This document shows positions 11,201 through 22,835 of a stretch of 64,000 nt of DNA, piece by piece (position 1 is the first letter of the stretch; every line of letters begins with the position of its first letter). Source of the DNA: Berberis thunbergii. Its lineage: Eukaryota; Streptophyta; Magnoliopsida; Ranunculales; Berberidaceae. Made by a program: the position numbers and the translations under genes. Below the pieces are notes generated by a model. The model saw nothing but the letters and a program-made list of their open reading frames with translations. It ran no database searches and was not told the DNA's origin. Location of the stretch: the NCBI GenBank assembly GCA_003290165.1, contig QNQO01000219.1, forward strand, positions 558,001-622,000, in the 5' to 3' direction.

Positions 11201-11592
11201 AAACCAGCATATTGGATACACATGCAATATCAAAACCAACTCTAATAACAAACAAAATGCGCAAAATCAAAATCAACAATGCATTTTGATAAAATGAAAG
11301 GGGCAATTTGGTAAATGTGAGAGTTCACCTCTAACGCGTGATGGTACTTTTTGTACTTGCGGAGTTGCTTGACGTAGTTGACGAGTTGGCCCTTAGTGAC
11401 CGATTTGCCCTCGTTGAGGTACTGATTTACAGTGGTGGTGACGCTCTCGCCCGTCGCGCCCAAGATCGAGAGTCGTCGGTAGAGTGAGTTACTTGGTTCG
11501 ATCGTCTCCTCTGCAGCGGTGCACAACCTTCTTGCCGATGTTCTGATGGAGATCAGACGGCTGAGATTGAAAGGGTTCATCTTGGAGAACAA
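8260..11592 (-). CDS. PPR1: P-class pentatricopeptide repeat protein, two exons, one-base frameshift near C-terminus
   Basis: Exon 1 is 11592-11329 (ATG, then a basic presequence [13 protein letters not shown] that suggests mitochondrial import). It ends HALE at a GAG|GTGAAC donor. Exon 2 starts at 9482 after a ..ATGCAG acceptor and continues LMEWMEKRN in phase 0. Exon 2 holds a run of about nine 35-residue helical repeats typical of P-class PPR proteins ([60 protein letters not shown]). Such proteins bind organellar transcripts to stabilise or help splice them. The frame stops at 8412-8414 right after DAEKFVK. However, a shift of one base (a T apparently missing in the run at about 8428) opens a frame that continues to 8260-8262 and ends [11 protein letters not shown], matching the C-termini of its paralogues. 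Exon lengths sum to one base short of a multiple of three, as this predicts. It is either a recent lesion or an assembly error. The intron (9483-11328) carries an Athila fragment. Paralogues: PPR2 and PPR3. Confidence 0.85.
9947..10910 (-). mobile_element. Athila-like integrase fragment inside the PPR1 intron
   Basis: These 964 bases match 16039-17002 of the nearby Athila element at the same length, with only a handful of substitutions that I could see. They encode, in reverse, the integrase zinc-binding region and part of the catalytic core ([39 protein letters not shown]) and share the same stop codons as the larger copy. There are no LTRs. The piece is flanked by a 19-bp direct repeat, AAAAGGGTATAAGATTGGC (9912-9930 and 10914-10932). 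A 23-bp block at 9928-9950 is a copy of 9865-9887 just upstream. This is a repair-type patch rather than a transposition product. Confidence 0.85.
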
Positions 11593-12454
11593 ATCTCACT
11601 CACTGGGTTTTGGTGATTTAGTGTTTAACAAGATATGGAGGGAAATCAAGAAGAAGGCAGTGCAATTTGGGGTTTTGAGATTGAGAAAGGTTTATCATTG
11701 TTGTGGTTAAAGGAGCCTCAGTACAGGTTAGAGCACCCACGTATTGTTGGAGTGTCAAGACGCTCTATGTGTAATAATATTTTTCATTTGTAAGGTTTTA
11801 TTTATAATTTATAGATAATTAAAATATTTAAAATAAATTATATTAGGAATTTAGGTGTAATTAATGAATATCGATAGTAGTTGGATTTGATTATAAATAA
11901 CCTAAATTTAAAAGGGCAAAAGTGCAAAAAAAATATTATTGTTTAATTAAAGACACAAACACCAGTGGAACTAATTATTGATCTTTGGTTTTACACGTAG
12001 TTATTAAAAATAGGAAAAGACAATATTGAAAAGTAAAATTAGAGTGAAGACGTACACTTTTCACTATTCATTTGAAAAAAAGACTTATAGTAGTAGAGAT
12101 AATTTTTATTTCATTATTGAAGTATAAGATAAATATTATTACTTCCCTTACACTACGCTCGGGGGAGAGCTAATCAATAGTCATTTTGTCACATTCTTCA
12201 CTATTTTAGAGGCGTCGATAACAACTTTGTCAAGCTAGAGAGTCATGCAATTTGAGTGTTTTAATGATTATCGACATTGAGTTTGGGAATACCTCTATAC
12301 ATGGCCACCACGTAAAAAAAACTTAATATTACTGAATTAAAATAAATTTTCAAAGGAGCTATTTGCAAATCAACATAAGTTAAAAAAAAACACTCTTTTA
12401 ATTAGTCATTCTAGAAACCTTAGTCACATAACCTAACTTCAATGAAAAATTACA

Positions 12455-12523
<69 letters not shown>

Positions 12524-13078
12524 AAACTACTTTAACCAAAGTAACTAATATTTTCGCTTTTTTTTTTAAATTCCCATTTTCTCCCTTAGTATATAAAATA
12601 CAAAATTATTTCTTCCTCCACTTCCATTATCTCTCTTCTTATCTTCTTCATTATCTCCTTCCCTCTTCTTCAAGGTACAACCGGCCACCACCATCTCACC
12701 ACTATCATTGTGTCAAATGCATAATAATCTCACATTTTCATGTCCATCGTTGAAGTGCGACCAAAGTTATTTATATTAGTACACATCCACCACCTCATCT
12801 CATCTCTAATTAAGAGTACCACCAGTCACCACCACCACCACCGACCAAATTCACCATCATTCTTCCTTAATCAACGAACACCTCTACCAGGTTGTGTTTT
12901 CACATTAACTGCCTAATGCAATCTAACTTGCAGTTCAACCAAAGTTGTAGTTCAGCTAAGGGAACACCGCCTCATCATTTCCTCTCTAATTAAAAACCCC
13001 ACCACCCGACAAATCAACCATAGTTCCTCATTTCAAATTCAATAACACCTCCACTAGCTCATGTTTTCATTTCCCCAC
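11593..13078. other. AT-rich intergenic region, PPR1 5' flank
   Basis: The first hundred bases upstream of the PPR1 start (reading leftward) form its presumed promoter and 5' UTR. No distinct element was placed. Further out the sequence is AT-rich, then at 12,600-13,070 rich in CCACCA/CATC triplets. No gene recognised. Confidence 0.4.
12459..12521. repeat. (AT)n microsatellite
   Basis: An uninterrupted run of about 31 AT dinucleotides. It likely varies in length between individuals and can form cruciform structures. The open frame that spans it is a by-product of the repeat. Confidence 0.97.
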
Positions 13079-14302
13079 TGATAGGTGCAAAACTGCAAGT
13101 GCACAATATCGTAGTTTTATAGTAAAGTGATAAGAAAGAGTATCGTCCTCAGGGATTGATAATTCACTTTTTAACAAGTATCGAATTAATATTAATCTTG
13201 ATTTTATTTAGAAAAGTCACTAAGTTGCTTTTGAAATCTATAATAACGAATCAAATATAGATGTTTGATTAAAGAATCGGTAAGAAAATTCTAGGAAATC
13301 GATACTTCTAGTCCCTCACTATGCTATTATCATCTAATAAATAAACCTACAAGTTTGTTAGCAAAAACTCCCAACTTTTCCAATAGCCTTTTTCGATAAT
13401 CTATTTCAACTATTCTTGGAAATCATTTCACAAAAGAGTTTGCAATTTGATAAACAAGAATGAATTAAGATTGGTGATTCTCTACATAGGTTCTCATAAG
13501 TTTTTCGATCACTATAATTGCCTATGTTGAATTATCCAAAGGTCTATCTTATAATTCCCTCTTTCGAAAGCAAATCACAAGATCCAATTCATCTAATTAA
13601 TGGCCAGTCAATTAGAAGCAATAAGCGAAGAATAATTCGAACAAACAACGTAGGAATTTATTTCAAACAAACATTACGAAAACAAGCACAATTTGAGACT
13701 AGAATACATCGTTTCCCTAGAATGAAATAACTTAGTTCATGCTAGAAATTAAACTTATAACAGAAAAGTTCAACATAATTTGAGTTTGGGAGTAGAAAAG
13801 ATCAACTGAGGGATGTTGGTGAGGCTTGACTGATGTAGCACCTAGATCTCCACTATCTCCTTCATTTCTTGTTCTCTACTCTTTTTTTTTTTTTTTCTTT
13901 CCTCCCCTCTTTTTTGTTTTCCCGATTTCTGTACAAAAACTGCCCAAAAACTGAAAAACCACCAAGATGAGGTAATAACAACCACCCTATTTTTGAATTT
14001 CCTCTCAAAGAACAACCGTTCCATTCTTCTTTTAAGCAAAATCAGGGCTTCAAGTTGATGTTTCTGCTGCTACTAAATCTTTGTATTTTGAGTTAATGTG
14101 GGTTGTAGTAATGGACTTGATTAAAGCAACTTCTTGAGTGTGACAGGCTTGGCCAAGAAGATTGGGCTTCATTAATCTCATCAAATCTGAAATAAAATAT
14201 ACATGACAAGCAATGAGACCTAAACCCAACAAAAACAACTAGAATTCGAGTGAATTCTAAAGGTAAAATGTGGTAAAATTTAAGAGAATATGCAACGCAT
14301 CA
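13079..14302 (-). repeat. 3' LTR of the Athila-like element
   Basis: Starts TGATAGGTGC and ends ACGCATCA on the plus strand (TG...CA rules obeyed). The first ~670 bases match 21283-21963. The right boundary is set by the adjacent polypurine tract (minus strand AAGTTTGGGGTGTT), so the outer 550 bases lack a second copy for confirmation. Confidence 0.75.
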
Positions 14303-14317
14303 AACACCCCAAACTTA
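14303..14317 (-). other. Polypurine tract of the Athila-like element
   Basis: The minus strand reads AAGTTTGGGGTGTT immediately before the LTR start TGATGCGTTGC. This is where plus-strand DNA synthesis of an LTR retrotransposon is primed. Confidence 0.65.
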
Positions 14318-15659
14318 AATCTTGTTTGTCCTTAAACAAACTCCATAGAAAAGACTCGACACTTACCATGCAATGATATGAGTGAGATTTCATCAACCAA
14401 TCATCTTACTCTTTGAATATAATAGTTAGAATGAAAATAATTGAAAACTAAACATTTTAATAAGCAAGAGTTAAGAGGTTACTTCATCTTAAATCTTAGA
14501 CCTTGAGTGTGTGTATGTGTGTGTGAAAGATAGTCATATAAACTTCTAACCACCTACAAATTTAGATAGAAGAACAACTAAAACCACAAGAATTTCATCA
14601 AAACTTAAAACCCCATAAGTCCAATTTTCTGAAGTTCACTCCACTAATGTAGTAAAACACCAAAATCAGAGATCAAAAGGTCTTTAATTAGGCTGTAATG
14701 AGGCCATAAGGTGAAGGTTAAGAAGAAATGGATTATGGAAAGTAAAACAAATTGGAAAATACTTGATGGAAATGAATCATTTGACCATTACAACTACTTC
14801 AAACTCAACTCATAATAAAAAGACAACTCCCAAACTTATTCACTTGGTTACATGTAGCTTGATAAGCTATCTACTTTTTTATTTTTTTATTTTTAATTTC
14901 TTCGAACCAACTTTCTCTTTAAATGAACACTTCCACCAAATATTTTTTGATTTTTTTTTTGATTTGGTTAACAGAACAAAAAAAAGCTTATGTAGAACAC
15001 GGCTCAAAGAAGGTTGACTAGAAAAATAATCATGTAATAATGGCATGATAACAAGGATTTTTATTTTATTTATTATTATTATTTTTATTTTATGAACAAA
15101 AATGCCTAGATCATTTATCTAATGTTTGGTGTCAACTAGGATTTCGCCTCAAGGATTCGTCAAAAGGATTCTAGAGTAAAGCAAGATTGAAATTTAGTGT
15201 CCTAGTTTATTCGACTTATTATCTTCATAAGCAAAATGGAAGTTGAAAAATGACTGTGCGCAATTATGTTCAAGGACAAAGATTTAAGTTAAAGTAAACA
15301 CAAATCAGCTCACCAAAAAGTAAAATTTTCAGAGATTTTCCGTCTAACTCTCAATTACAAATTTCAGACTCGTAGAGAATTCATTCATACTCAAATATAT
15401 GCTAGGTAAGAAAATCCAACAAACTCTTGATGAAATAATAAAATAGCCAGCAATCAAGCAACATGGATGACAATAAGACACACAAGAACGATAGTAAGAG
15501 TTCACACCCCCAAACTGAAATTAAACAATGTCCTCATTGCAAATTTAAGAGAAAAATAAATAAAAGGAACTCCCCTAGTTTGTTTTGGATCAGCAGTAGT
15601 TTGCACTCCAACACTTTATTCCCACTGAATATTCCTAAAAACAAAAGCAATTAGTCAAA
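14318..15659. other. Non-coding 3' internal region of the Athila-like element
   Basis: About 1.3 kb between integrase and the polypurine tract, AT-rich, with short homopolymer runs and no coherent frame. Some Athila relatives carry an additional ORF here; none is recognisable in this copy. Confidence 0.5.
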
Positions 15660-17070
15660 TTAACGTGAGCAAATGAGACCAAGAAAATAAATTTTAAAAA
15701 AAAATTCATTGGGTTGCCTCCCAATAGCGCTTTTTTTAAAGTCTACAGCCAGACTTTTGGATTTATATCCCATAGGGTCTCCAAGAGGAATAAGTTCAAA
15801 GTTCCTCTCCACTTGTTCTCCATAATAATGCTTCAATCTTTGACCATTTACTCTGAATGTATTCCCTGTTTTATCCTTCAAATCTATAGCTCCAAAAGGG
15901 AAAACCTTATCAATTATATAAAGGCCTGTCCATCTTGATCGTAACTTGCCCGGGAAGAGTTTGAGTCGCGAATTGAATAATAAAACCTGTTGTCCTGGTG
16001 CAAACTCACTCCTAAGAATCCGCTTGTCATGCCACTTCTTTGTCCGTTCCTTGTAGATCTTTGCGTTTTCATAAGCATCATTTCTGAACTCATCCATCTC
16101 ATTCAATTGTAGAATGCGCTGCTCCCCTGCTGTTTTTAAATCAAAATTAAGTTTTGTTACTGCCCAATAAGCTCGATGCTCCAATTCTACAGGAAGATGA
16201 CATGTTTTTCCAAACACTAATCGGTAAGGAGACATTACAATTGGCATTTTAAAGGCTATGCGATATGCCCACAAAGAATCATCGAGTTTCTTTGCCCAAT
16301 CTTTCCTGTTAGTGTTAACCGTCTTCTAAAGGATGTTCTTGACTTCTCGATTTGAAATTTCAGCTTGACCATTAGTTTGAGGATGGAAGCCAAGTGATGT
16401 CTTGTGCCGCACACCATACTTAGCAAGAAGGTTTTCAAATAACTTGTTGCAAAAATGGGTTCCATCATCACTAATGATAGCCCGAGGAGTGCCAAATCTT
16501 GTGAATATATTCTTTTGTAGAAATTTGAGCACAACTTTTGCATCATTTGTTGTTGTAGCAATTGCTTACACCCATTTTGATACATAATCCACTGCTAGCA
16601 AGATGTAGACAAATCCAAAAGAAGGGGGGGTAGGGGCCCATGAAATCGATTCCCTACAAATCAAAAATTTCAACTACCAATATGTTGTTCAATGGGAGCT
16701 CATGATGCCTTGAAATAGTTCCCATGCGTTGGCATCGGTCACAAGTCTTTACCAATGTATAGTTGTCACGAAAAATTGAAGGCCAATAGAAACCGCATTG
16801 AAGTACTTTCACAGCTGTTCGTGTTGCTCCAAAGTGTCCTCCATATGGTGATGAATAACATTGATGGATAATGGCTTGCATTTCTTCTTCCGGTACACGT
16901 CTCCGGATGATTTGGTCGAAGCATCTTTTGAATAGCAAGGGCTCATCCCAAATATAGAACTTTACGTCGCGAAGAAACTTTTTGTGTTGATGGTAAGTGA
17001 GGTCTGGTGGCAACCCTTTGCAGGCTAGGTAATTTACAAAATCAGCATACCAAGAAGCTTGATCTGACAT
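15660..17070 (-). pseudogene. Athila-like integrase (broken)
   Basis: In minus-strand order: the HHCC zinc-binding region ([18 protein letters not shown], then [25 protein letters not shown]), part of the DDE core ([40 protein letters not shown]), and a C-terminal region ([40 protein letters not shown]). The catalytic core is split by stops, including TAA/TAG changes near 16565 and 16328. Integrase would insert the cDNA into nuclear DNA. The segment 16039-17002 has a near-identical twin at 9947-10910. Confidence 0.9.
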
Positions 17071-17697
17071 GCAAACAGTTGTTCACCAGGGAATGCTTCT
17101 TGAACAATTGAATCCGATTTTGCCTCTTCTTGCAGTAGTCGAGAGAGATGATCAGCAACTACATTTTCGCTTCCTTTCTTATCACGAATCTCCAAATCGA
17201 ACTCTTGAAGAAGTAAGATCCGGCGAATCAACCTAGGCTTGGCATCCTTTTTGTTAAAAAAATAACGGATTGCTGCATGATCACTAAACATTATCACCTT
17301 TGTACCAATGAGGTAGGGTCAAAATTTATCACAAGCAAAGACCACGACAAACATCTTCTTTTCTGTGGTAGTATAATTTAACTGAGCTTCATTTAAAGTT
17401 CGACTTGCATAATAGATGGGTCTAAATAGCTTGTCTCTTTTTTGGCCCAACACAGCTCCAATGGCGAAATCATTGGCATCACACATGACTTCAAAGGCTT
17501 GACTCCAATCTGGTACGATCATGATTGGTGCAGAAACAAGGTTTTCTTTGATCACGTTAAAGGCCTGCAAACAATCATTATCAAAGTTAAAATGAGAATT
17601 TTTTTCAAGAAGATTATATAAAGGTTTATAAAGTTTAGAAAAATCTCTTATGAATCTTCTATAAAATCCCGTGTGACCCAAAAGCTTCGGATTCCCT
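17034..17697 (-). pseudogene. Athila-like RNase H region
   Basis: Minus-strand peptides GHTGFYRRFIRDFSKLYKPL (end of the RT connection), SQAFEVMCDANDFAIGAVLG (first catalytic Asp context), YYASRTLNEAQLNYTTTEKK (catalytic Glu context) and [20 protein letters not shown] follow the gypsy RNase H order. A frameshift/stop near 17,300-17,318 divides it, and it is separated from the RT frame near 17,690. Confidence 0.88.
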
Positions 17698-18585
17698 TCA
17701 CGTTCTTCGGAGGTGGTAGTTTTCTATGGTTGCAATCTTAGCTCGATCAACTTCAATTCTTTTAGATGATACTCGATGACCAAGCACGATTCCTTCTTGA
17801 ACCATGAAGTGGCACTTCTCCCAGTTGAGGACTAGATTTGTCTCTTCACATCTTTGCAAAACAAGAGTTAAATTATTCAGACAATGGTCAAAAGTTGTAC
17901 CAAAAACTGAAAAGTCGTCCATGAAAACTTCCATAATATTTTCCACCATGTCGGAAAAAATGGACATCATGCAACGTTGGAATGTAGCGGGAGCATTGCA
18001 CAATCCGAATGGCATCCTCCTAAAAGCAAATGTTCCGTAGGGGCATGTGAAGGTAGTTTTTTCTTGGTCTTCGGGGGTTATGGCAATTTGGTTATACCCC
18101 GAATATCCATCTAAGAAGCAATAGTAGGAATACCCAGCCAATCGATCCAACATTTGATCGATGAAAGGAAGCGGGAAATGGTCATTCCTTGTTGCTTTGT
18201 TCAGCTTGCGATAATCTATACACACACGCCAATCTGTGACTGTTCTTGTAGGAATAATTTCATTGTTGTTGTTTTTCACCACCGTCATTCCACCCTTTTT
18301 TGGCACAACTTGTACTGGACCTACCCAAGAGCTGTCGAAAATTGCATAGATGATTCCGACTTTAAGGAGTTTCAAAATTTCAGTACACACGACTTCCTTC
18401 ATTGTTGGATTTAGTCTTCTTTGGTGCTCGATTGAAGGTGTATAAGATTCCTCCATTAGATTTTTGTGCATACAAATGGAAGGGTTTATACCTTTTATGT
18501 CGGATATAGTCCATCCAAAGGCTGTTTTATGTTCCCTTAACACATAACAATTTGTCATCTTCTTCAGGAGTGAGAGATGCAACAA
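17698..18585 (-). pseudogene. Athila-like reverse transcriptase
   Basis: A 295-codon open frame contains RT motifs in order: RVCIDYRKLNKATRNDHFPL, YCFLDGYSGYNQI (motif A Asp), TFAFRRMPFGLCNAPATFQR (motif B), and FMDDFSVFG, the motif C box with both catalytic aspartates (F-M-D-D). This is the best preserved part of the element. A frame break upstream and another near 17,690 isolate it from protease and RNase H, so no full polyprotein can be made. Confidence 0.93.
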
Positions 18586-18706
18586 TAATCACAGGAAATG
18601 TAGAAATTTCACCTAAGAATGTATAGCGAAGGTGCTTAGGTAATTGCTTCAACTCTGGAGGAGTGTAGGTTGTCGTTTGCGGTAATTTTTTCTCTGTTAT
18701 AACAGC

Positions 18707-19490
18707 TTATTTCTCTGCAGAAGATACACATGTTTTTTTGGGTTCAATCGGTTCAGTCCTCCCTATTTCATTACTAAGTGTTGTGTCATGCGGTAAGGCT
18801 TCCAATGCGAGTAAACAATGGATAAAATCCTCACTAACAGCAGGTAAATCTGATCTTCGAACAGCTGAGTTCATGAAATTACTGGCTTGAAATGAAGTGG
18901 TGATGCAGTTTTTTAGGTGATTAGCTGGTACACTTTCTAGGAAAGCTTCATTTACACATTGCTCAATCACTTCTACCTGAAAACAAGTGTTTGTATCTTC
19001 AGGGAACCTCATGGCCCAGTAGATGTTGAAAATAACTTCTTTCTTGTCCACTCTTAATGTTAATTCACCTTTATGAACATCAATTAAAGCCCTTCCAGTA
19101 GCCAAAAATGGTTGGCCAAGAATTAATGGAACTTCTTGATCTTCTTCCATATCGAATACGACAAAATCAGCAGGAAAATGAATTTGTCAACCTTTACCAA
19201 AACATCTTATATGATTCCACGTGGATATTTGATGGATCGATTTGCTAGTTGTAACGAAATGGTTGTTTGTTTCATCTCTCCAAGTCCTAATTTCCTGCAA
19301 ACAGAAAAAGGCATAAGATTTATGCTAGCTCCAAGATCACATAAAACTTTATCAAAAACTGAATTTCCAATAGTTCATGGTAAAGTGAAACTCCCTGGAT
19401 CTTTTAATTTTTGAGGCAGCTTCTTTTGAAGAATGGCACTACATTTTTCGGTGAGCTTAGCCATTTCAAACTCCTCCAATCGTCTCTTTT
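18707..19490 (-). pseudogene. Athila-like aspartic protease region
   Basis: The active-site box CDLGASINLM is encoded at about 19,313-19,350, followed by the typical flap and closing motif VPLILGQPFLATGRALIDVH (19,085-19,145). The D-L-G-A form is normal for Athila/Tat proteases. A frameshift near 19,160-19,190 separates the active-site box from the LGQPF box. Confidence 0.85.
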
Positions 19491-21170
19491 TAGAAATGAT
19501 GTCTTTCAATAATTTGGCATTTGTTCCAAAGCATCTGCAAAAGGAATATTTATGTGAATTTTCTTAAATATTTCCAAGAACTTAGAAAATTCCTTATCTA
19601 ATTTTTGTTTTTGGAAACGTTGAGGATATGGAACTGAAGTTAAGAAAGTAGGAGGATTGTCAGGAAATGAAATGGTTGGAGGATTGTTAGCCTCTCTTGG
19701 CATTTCAGCCACAACTTCATCTTTCTCTACTTCTTTATTTCCTTGATCATTGTTAACAATTGTAGGGATGGATCTTGCTTCTTTTGATGGTGGCATCTCA
19801 ATTTCTCTACCACTCCTAAGTGTGATGGCCTTGCATTGTTCCTTTGGATTCACTTTTGTATTGCTAGGGAAAGTCCGTCTTTGTTGGGTATTGATGGTGG
19901 TAGCTACCTGCCCAATTTGAACTTCAAGATTCTTCATCGTGGCTCCCATGTTGCTGCAATGAGTTTCAGTGTTGTCCAATCGTATATCATGCTTCTTGAA
20001 CCTGGCCTTTGTCTTCTCTACAAATGAAACCATGGCATCTTCAAGTGACATCTTTTTCTTGCTTGTTTGATTATCAAATCCTGGAGGAGGTTGCATCACA
20101 TTCTTTGTGTTTCCATAAGAAAAATTCTCATGATTTCGAAGCCCTGGATGGTAGTAGTTTGGCATAGGATTGCCATGATAGTCGTAGTTTCGTTTGTTGA
20201 TGTATTGGGCTAGCTCTTGACTAGCTTCATTTCCTGGAATTACCATATTTGTTGTTGCTGCAACTGATTTTGCATTTGCCGATATTCCTTGGGTTGTCAA
20301 AGTTGCAATTTGATGAGAAAGAGAAGCCACTTGGGCTGAAAGGGCTGTTATAGGTTCCAACTCATGAATTCCTACAACTCTCTTAGCCGTAATTCTTTCA
20401 GTTGGCCATTGATAATTGTTTGAGGCTATTGATAATTGTTTGAGGCCATTTCTTCCAGAAGAAAGGTACCACCTTCAGCTGTTTTTGACATCAAAATTCC
20501 ACCAGCTGTAGCATCTACTATGGTTCGAGTTTGTCCGTTTAACCCATTATAAAACATCTGAACCTGTAACCAATCTGGTAATCCATGTTGAGGGCAGCGC
20601 CGAATCAGGTCTTTAAACCGTTCTCATGTTTCATAGAGTGATTCAAAGTCATTTTGCTTGAATTGACCGATCTCGCTCCTAAGTTGGGCAGTTTTGGCAG
20701 GTGGGAAGTATTTAGCAAGAAACTTTTCAGCCATCTCTTACCAATTAGTTTTACTTCCTGGGTGTAAAGATTGTAACCATCCTCTTGCCTTGTCTCTTAA
20801 AGAAAAGGAAACAATCTCAGCCTAATGGTGTCTTCACTAACACCATTGATCTTCACTGTGTCACAAATTTCCAAAAACATTGCCAAATGAATGTTGGGAT
20901 CATCTAGTGAGATCCACTGAATTGGCTTTGTTGCACCATGTTGATCAAGGGCGGTTTAAGCTCGAAGTTGTTGGCATTGATGGGTTGCCGCCTTACACCC
21001 GAATAGTTGTCATTCACGACGGGCCTTACATAATCCTTTAAGGTGCGTGGTTGTGCATCTGCCATGGCTAGTGCTCTATCATTTTTCTTCCTTAATATCC
21101 TAAAAGTTCTTTCGATCTCTAGATCAAAATGAATATTTTCAAGATGTCTAGCACGACGCATCCAACACAA
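19491..21170 (-). pseudogene. Athila-like gag (broken)
   Basis: The N-terminal part is at 21,170-20,904 (RTFRILRKKNDRALAMADAQ). The retrotransposon-gag core is at 20,900-20,540 (LFPFSLRDKARGWL, FLAKYFPPAKTAQLRSEI, QMFYNGLNGQTRTIVDATAG), with TGA/TAA replacing tryptophan codons near 20,635 and 20,740. The C-terminal 284-codon part is at 20,360-19,506 (ITALSAQVASLSHQIATL). No zinc knuckle was found. Gag would form the cytoplasmic particle in which reverse transcription takes place. Confidence 0.85.
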
Positions 21171-21258
21171 AATACACTTGAAAAATATAAAAAAATTCCT
21201 AAATTAAAATCAAGATTGAATAGTATTGATATTGGCAAAAAAAATGAGATCAATTTAG

Positions 21259-21276
21259 TCCCCGGCAACGGCGCCA
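21259..21276 (-). other. Primer binding site, tRNA-Asp
   Basis: The plus strand reads TCCCCGGCAACGGCGCCA, identical to the 3' end (with CCA) of plant tRNA-Asp(GTC). On the element's strand it lies 6 bases inside the LTR edge at 21283. It would prime minus-strand cDNA synthesis. Confidence 0.9.
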
Positions 21277-21282
21277 AAAACT

Positions 21283-21963
21283 TGATAGGTGCAAAACGGC
21301 AAGTGCACAGTATCGTAGTTTTATAGTAAAGTGATAAGAAAGAGTATCGTCCTAAGGGATTGATAATTCACTATTTAACAAGTATCGAATTAATATTAAT
21401 CTTGATTTTATTTAGAAAAGTCACTAAGTTGCATTTGAAATCTATAATAGCGAATCAAATGAAATAAATATAGATGTTTGATTAAAGAATCGGTAAGAAA
21501 TTCTAGGAAATCTATACACTTCTAGTCCCTCACTATGCTATTATCTTCTAATAAATAATCCTACAAGTTTGTTAGCAAAACTCCTAACTTTTCCAATAGC
21601 CTCTTTCGATAGTCTATTGAAACTATTCTTGGAAATCATTTCACAAAAGAGTTTGCAATTTGATTAACAAGAATGCATTAAGATTGGCGATTCTCTACAT
21701 AGGTTCTCATAAGTCTTTCGATCACTATAATTGCCTATGTTGAATTATCCAAAGGTCTATTTTATAATTCCCTCTTTCGAAAGCAAATCACAAGATCCAA
21801 TTCATCTAATTAACGGCCAGTCAATTAGAAGCAATAAGCGAAGAATAATTCGAACAAACAAAGTAGGAATTTATTTCAAACAAACATTATGAAAACAAGC
21901 ACAATTTGAGATTAGAATAAATTGTTTCCCTAGAATGAAATAACTTAGTTCATGCTGGAAATT
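21283..21963 (-). repeat. 5' LTR of the Athila-like element, truncated
   Basis: Matches 13079-13750 from TGATAGGTGC to CATGCTGGAAATT, with scattered substitutions and a small indel near 21,460. Similarity then ends sharply and unrelated AT-rich DNA follows. The promoter-bearing U3 part is what is missing. Confidence 0.88.
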
Positions 21964-22429
21964 GTCTTTTAATTTTTACTTTCTCCTTTTTAATTTCTTA
22001 CTTGATACTTTATTTACATAACTCCATCTTGATTTCTTGTCATCAAAGATGAAAGAAACAGTCTGTGCAAGTGGGTCATTTGATGTATGGGAAGAAAGAC
22101 TGAAAGAGTGAAGCAAACTAATGGGATTTTTTTTTTTTTAAAGTTCAATTCAAGGGTGGAGTTGGCCAACTAATTATTATGTGAATTACTGGAGTAACAC
22201 ACCCAATATTTAAGGAAGGGTTTGAGGCAAAATGGGGATGAAAGAAGAAATGCATAATTTTAGGGGAGGTAATAAATAGTATTAACTAAGTGGACTCCAC
22301 TATTATATAGGTAAATCAACAAAATTTTCGGGGTCTCCAAGACTCCAACATGCCTCCGCCATTGGTTCAATTATTGTGACTATTCACCACCCAACAACAG
22401 CAGGCATCACTGGCACGCTTCTTCCTGAC

Positions 22430-22835
22430 TGTCTAAGTGGTTTATCAGAAAAAAATTGTTTGAAGTTATTCAAGCAATGTGCATTTGGCTTGGGAAATGA
22501 TCAAAGAGAGGCCAACATTGGTGAAGATCAGCAACCAGATTGTGAAAAGGTGTGGAGGTGTGCCCTTGGCTGCAAAGGCTATGGGTGGCTTGCTCCACTT
22601 AAAAAAATGAGGAACATTAACGGAATGAATTCAAAGACAGTGCAATTTGGGATCTCCCCAAAGCTCGTGAGAGTGACATTTTACTAGCTTTGAGAAGGAA
22701 CAAATACCATTTACCTTCCTCATTTAAACAATGCTTTGTTTATTACTCAACTTTTCCAAAAGATTATAAATTGAAAAGGAAGAATTGATTCAATTATGGA
22801 TGGCCAGTTCTGGCAACAAGCAGAAATTTACCAGA
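22430..22835 (+). pseudogene. NBS-LRR (CNL type) resistance-protein fragment
   Basis: Read through frameshifts, the plus strand gives LSEKNCLKLFKQCAFG, then a damaged version of the NB-ARC GLPL-type block (CALGCKGYGWLAPLKK), a degraded SEIWDLP equivalent (NSKTVQFGISPKL), and the RNKYHLPSHLKQCF-like and PKDYKLKREELIQLW-like blocks around 22,695-22,800. These are consecutive motifs of the NB-ARC ARC1/ARC2 region of coiled-coil NBS-LRR immune receptors. The P-loop and leucine-rich repeats are absent. It is a decayed internal fragment next to the truncated LTR of the Athila element. Confidence 0.75.

Larger units (their letters stand above)
13079..21963 (-). mobile_element. Athila-like Ty3/gypsy LTR retrotransposon, 5' LTR truncated
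   Basis: The element lies on the minus strand. Its 3' LTR is at 13079-14302 (TGATAGGTGC...CGCATCA read on the plus strand). The interior carries gag, protease, reverse transcriptase, RNase H and integrase in that order from high to low coordinate. The PBS is next to the other LTR, which begins at 21283 with the same TGATAGGTGC but loses similarity at 21963, so roughly 540 bp of it are missing. Every coding module has frameshifts or stops, so the copy is dead. The long LTR, tRNA-Asp PBS and integrase sequence ([20 protein letters not shown]) fit the Athila/Tat branch. No target duplication can be tested because one end is lost. Confidence 0.9.

Noticed and set aside
12442..12753. 103-codon open frame rich in Ile-Tyr
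   Set aside because: It is the translation of the (AT)n microsatellite.
13518..13730. 70-codon plus-strand frame
   Set aside because: Lies inside the LTR of the Athila element and has no known domain.
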